The position numbers were made by a program, and so were the translations under genes. Below, in pieces: positions 4,228 to 5,364 of a DNA stretch of 5,364 bases (within the stretch, counting starts at the first letter, position 1; every line of letters begins with the position of its first letter). The DNA comes from an uncultured Amylibacter sp. (GTDB lineage: Bacteria > Pseudomonadota > Alphaproteobacteria > Rhodobacterales > Rhodobacteraceae). The notes beneath the pieces were generated by a model. It saw nothing but the letters and a program-made list of their open reading frames with translations. It did no database searches and was not told where the DNA came from. Location of the stretch: NCBI GenBank assembly GCA_937944065.1, contig CALDZS010000007.1, positions 1 through 5,364 of the forward strand, written 5' to 3'.

Positions 4228-5364
4228 TTATCCTTTTAGGCTCTGTCGCCCGACCTTACCGATTTGAACAGTAATCTTCAATATACGTTCCACGTCTTCG
4301 GGCTTGCCAAGCGCATATAAACCCCATTCGCGGGCTTCTTGACGCAGGATATCTGCCTTTTCGGATTGCCCTGTTAGACGAGCCACCTCGGCCTCTAGTG
4401 CCAGCAAGTTCATCAACAAACCAGCATCTTGAGATTTGCGCGCTGCCTGTTTTGACGGGGTGATCAATTGTTGCGCACGATCTGTTTCGCCCGCAGCGAT
4501 GGCCAAAGAGGCCAATTGCACAGTCGCGCGCGCAGTGTGAATGTCTTCGACCCCGTACAAGCGACGGTAAAGTTCGTATGCGCGCGTATAACTTCTGATC
4601 GCTTCTTCTTGCTCGTCTTTCGACAAAATACGTCCACGCGCATATAAAACGTAACCCAATCGATTGCGTTCATAGCCCAGCTGTTCACTGGATTTCAGCG
4701 CCTCGTTTATTTTGCGAGAGCGGCGGCTGTTGCTGCCTGACGGGCCAACAGCGCCGCGCATTGTATCGATCCAACTGGCAGGCGTTCGGGACTGTCCCGT
4801 GCTGACATATCCACCGCCAGTGGGGTTAAGGGTCGCTAGTATTCCGGGCAACAAAGCGGCCACTTGTTCTTTGCTCATACCAGATCGTAATTGGGGCGAA
4901 TAAAACGTTCGCAATGCAAGCATGTCAAACGGAGTTAAAACCAGATGAAAATTGTCGTCGTTATAAACGGAATCTGCCAAACGATAGAGATCATTGAGCG
5001 GCCCCAATGCTTGGGCAATTTCTTCATGCAGGCAATCACGCAATTCTTGTGGGGCGGCGTTACGCGGGACCACAACAACCACTTGGGTGCGGGTTTCCAG
5101 CTGTGACCAGTCGGTGCTAACATCTCGTTGCTTTCGCAGTAATTCTGAAAATGTGGACGCACCGGGCACAATAAAACACGCAGCACTTGGCACCAACGCG
5201 CGCATCTTGGCACCATTTACCAGATCGACCGAGATGTTGGCCTTTTGCCCATCAGGGACAATAGAAATTGGAATTCCTGCTTCGGATCTTAGTCTGGTGA
5301 CGAGTTTCTTAAGATCGGTTCGCGCAAACGATGGTGGCGCGTTTGTAAACCCAACTGTGATTGG
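4228..5364 (-). CDS. DUF2927 domain protein with C-terminal TPR-like repeats (N-terminus outside window)
   Basis: The minus-strand frame is open to the right edge, giving 378 residues and a TAA at 4230-4228; the ATG at 5205 is internal, because the DUF2927 pattern continues upstream of it. The visible part begins GFTNAPPSFARTDLKKLVTR, and residues about 1-165 are the DUF2927 domain: it holds CLHEEIAQALGPLND (111-125), SVYNDDNF (132-139), FDMLALRTFYSP.L..GM (146-163), with C64 earlier. A low-complexity Ser/Gly/Arg linker (about 204-217) follows. The C-terminal part (about 235-350) has TPR-like helix pairs, for example EEAIRSYTRAYELYRRLYG (253-271) and two weaker pairs after it. The function is unknown; DUF2927 proteins are usually exported in Rhodobacterales, but the signal peptide would be outside this window. 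The HEEIAQ motif resembles a zinc-peptidase helix with the second His replaced. It is the first visible gene of the minus-strand operon. Confidence 0.88.
   Translation of the reverse strand, partial: PITVGFTNAPPSFARTDLKKLVTRLRSEAGIPISIVPDGQKANISVDLVNGAKMRALVPSAACFIVPGASTFSELLRKQRDVSTDWSQLETRTQVVVVVPRNAAPQELRDCLHEEIAQALGPLNDLYRLADSVYNDDNFHLVLTPFDMLALRTFYSPQLRSGMSKEQVAALLPGILATLNPTGGGYVSTGQSRTPASWIDTMRGAVGPSGSNSRRSRKINEALKSSEQLGYERNRLGYVLYARGRILSKDEQEEAIRSYTRAYELYRRLYGVEDIHTARATVQLASLAIAAGETDRAQQLITPSKQAARKSQDAGLLMNLLALEAEVARLTGQSEKADILRQEAREWGLYALGKPEDVERILKITVQIGKVGRQSLKG
4231..4237 (-). promoter_or_regulatory. Ribosome binding site of the 55-aa membrane protein gene
   Basis: AAAAGGA on the minus strand encodes the last Lys-Gly of the DUF2927 protein, directly before its TAA stop, and stands 9 bases before the ATG at 4221. 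The site fixes the start of the small gene and indicates translational coupling to the upstream gene. Confidence 0.8.

Noticed and set aside
4034..4267. A 77-residue plus-strand frame opposite the 55-aa membrane gene
   Set aside because: The minus-strand frame has a strong ribosome binding site and a coherent two-helix design, while the plus-strand product is Pro/Arg-rich and has neither.

Overview
The window looks like chromosomal DNA from a Rhodobacterales (Roseobacter-type) alphaproteobacterium. Estimated by eye, base composition is only moderately GC-rich, lower than in most of that order. The assignment rests on gene content: a DUF2927 protein, a sarcosine-oxidase-gamma-like tail, a small acidic protein that I recall as the RSP_7527 family, and an RlmI-like methyltransferase joined to a PIN-domain protein (recalled as the RSP_2647/RSP_2648 families of Rhodobacter sphaeroides). 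I could not run a database search, so all family names come from recognising motifs.

Plus strand, left half. Positions 1-225 are the 3' end of a gene that resembles the sarcosine oxidase gamma subunit, closed by a good intrinsic terminator (253-287). A separate unit follows: a 58-aa small protein (355-531), a second very strong terminator (557-585), then an RlmI-like rRNA methyltransferase (614-1807) whose stop codon overlaps the start of a PIN-domain protein (1807-2349). Only about 28 bp separate the second terminator from the methyltransferase start, and one arm of its stem recurs as an 8-base copy just before the methyltransferase ribosome binding site. The methyltransferase and PIN genes may therefore depend partly on read-through from the small gene.

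Minus strand, right half, reading right to left. A DUF2927 plus TPR-like protein that runs off the right edge (4228-5364) is followed by a 55-aa two-helix membrane protein (4054-4221), a membrane-anchored M48 zinc metalloprotease (3321-4013), and a lipoprotein of the endonuclease/exonuclease/phosphatase fold (2383-3288). The spacings are 6, 40 and 32 bp and I see no terminator between them, so they are probably one transcription unit. Three of the four carry an obvious membrane anchor or lipidation signal, which suggests a cell-envelope theme. The two halves converge at 2349/2383 with 33 bp between them and no clear terminator.

There are no tRNA or rRNA genes, insertion sequences, CRISPR arrays or phage genes. 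The least-described elements are the small genes at 355-531 and 4054-4221, the terminator with a repeated arm, and the orphan PIN nuclease translationally coupled to an rRNA methyltransferase.
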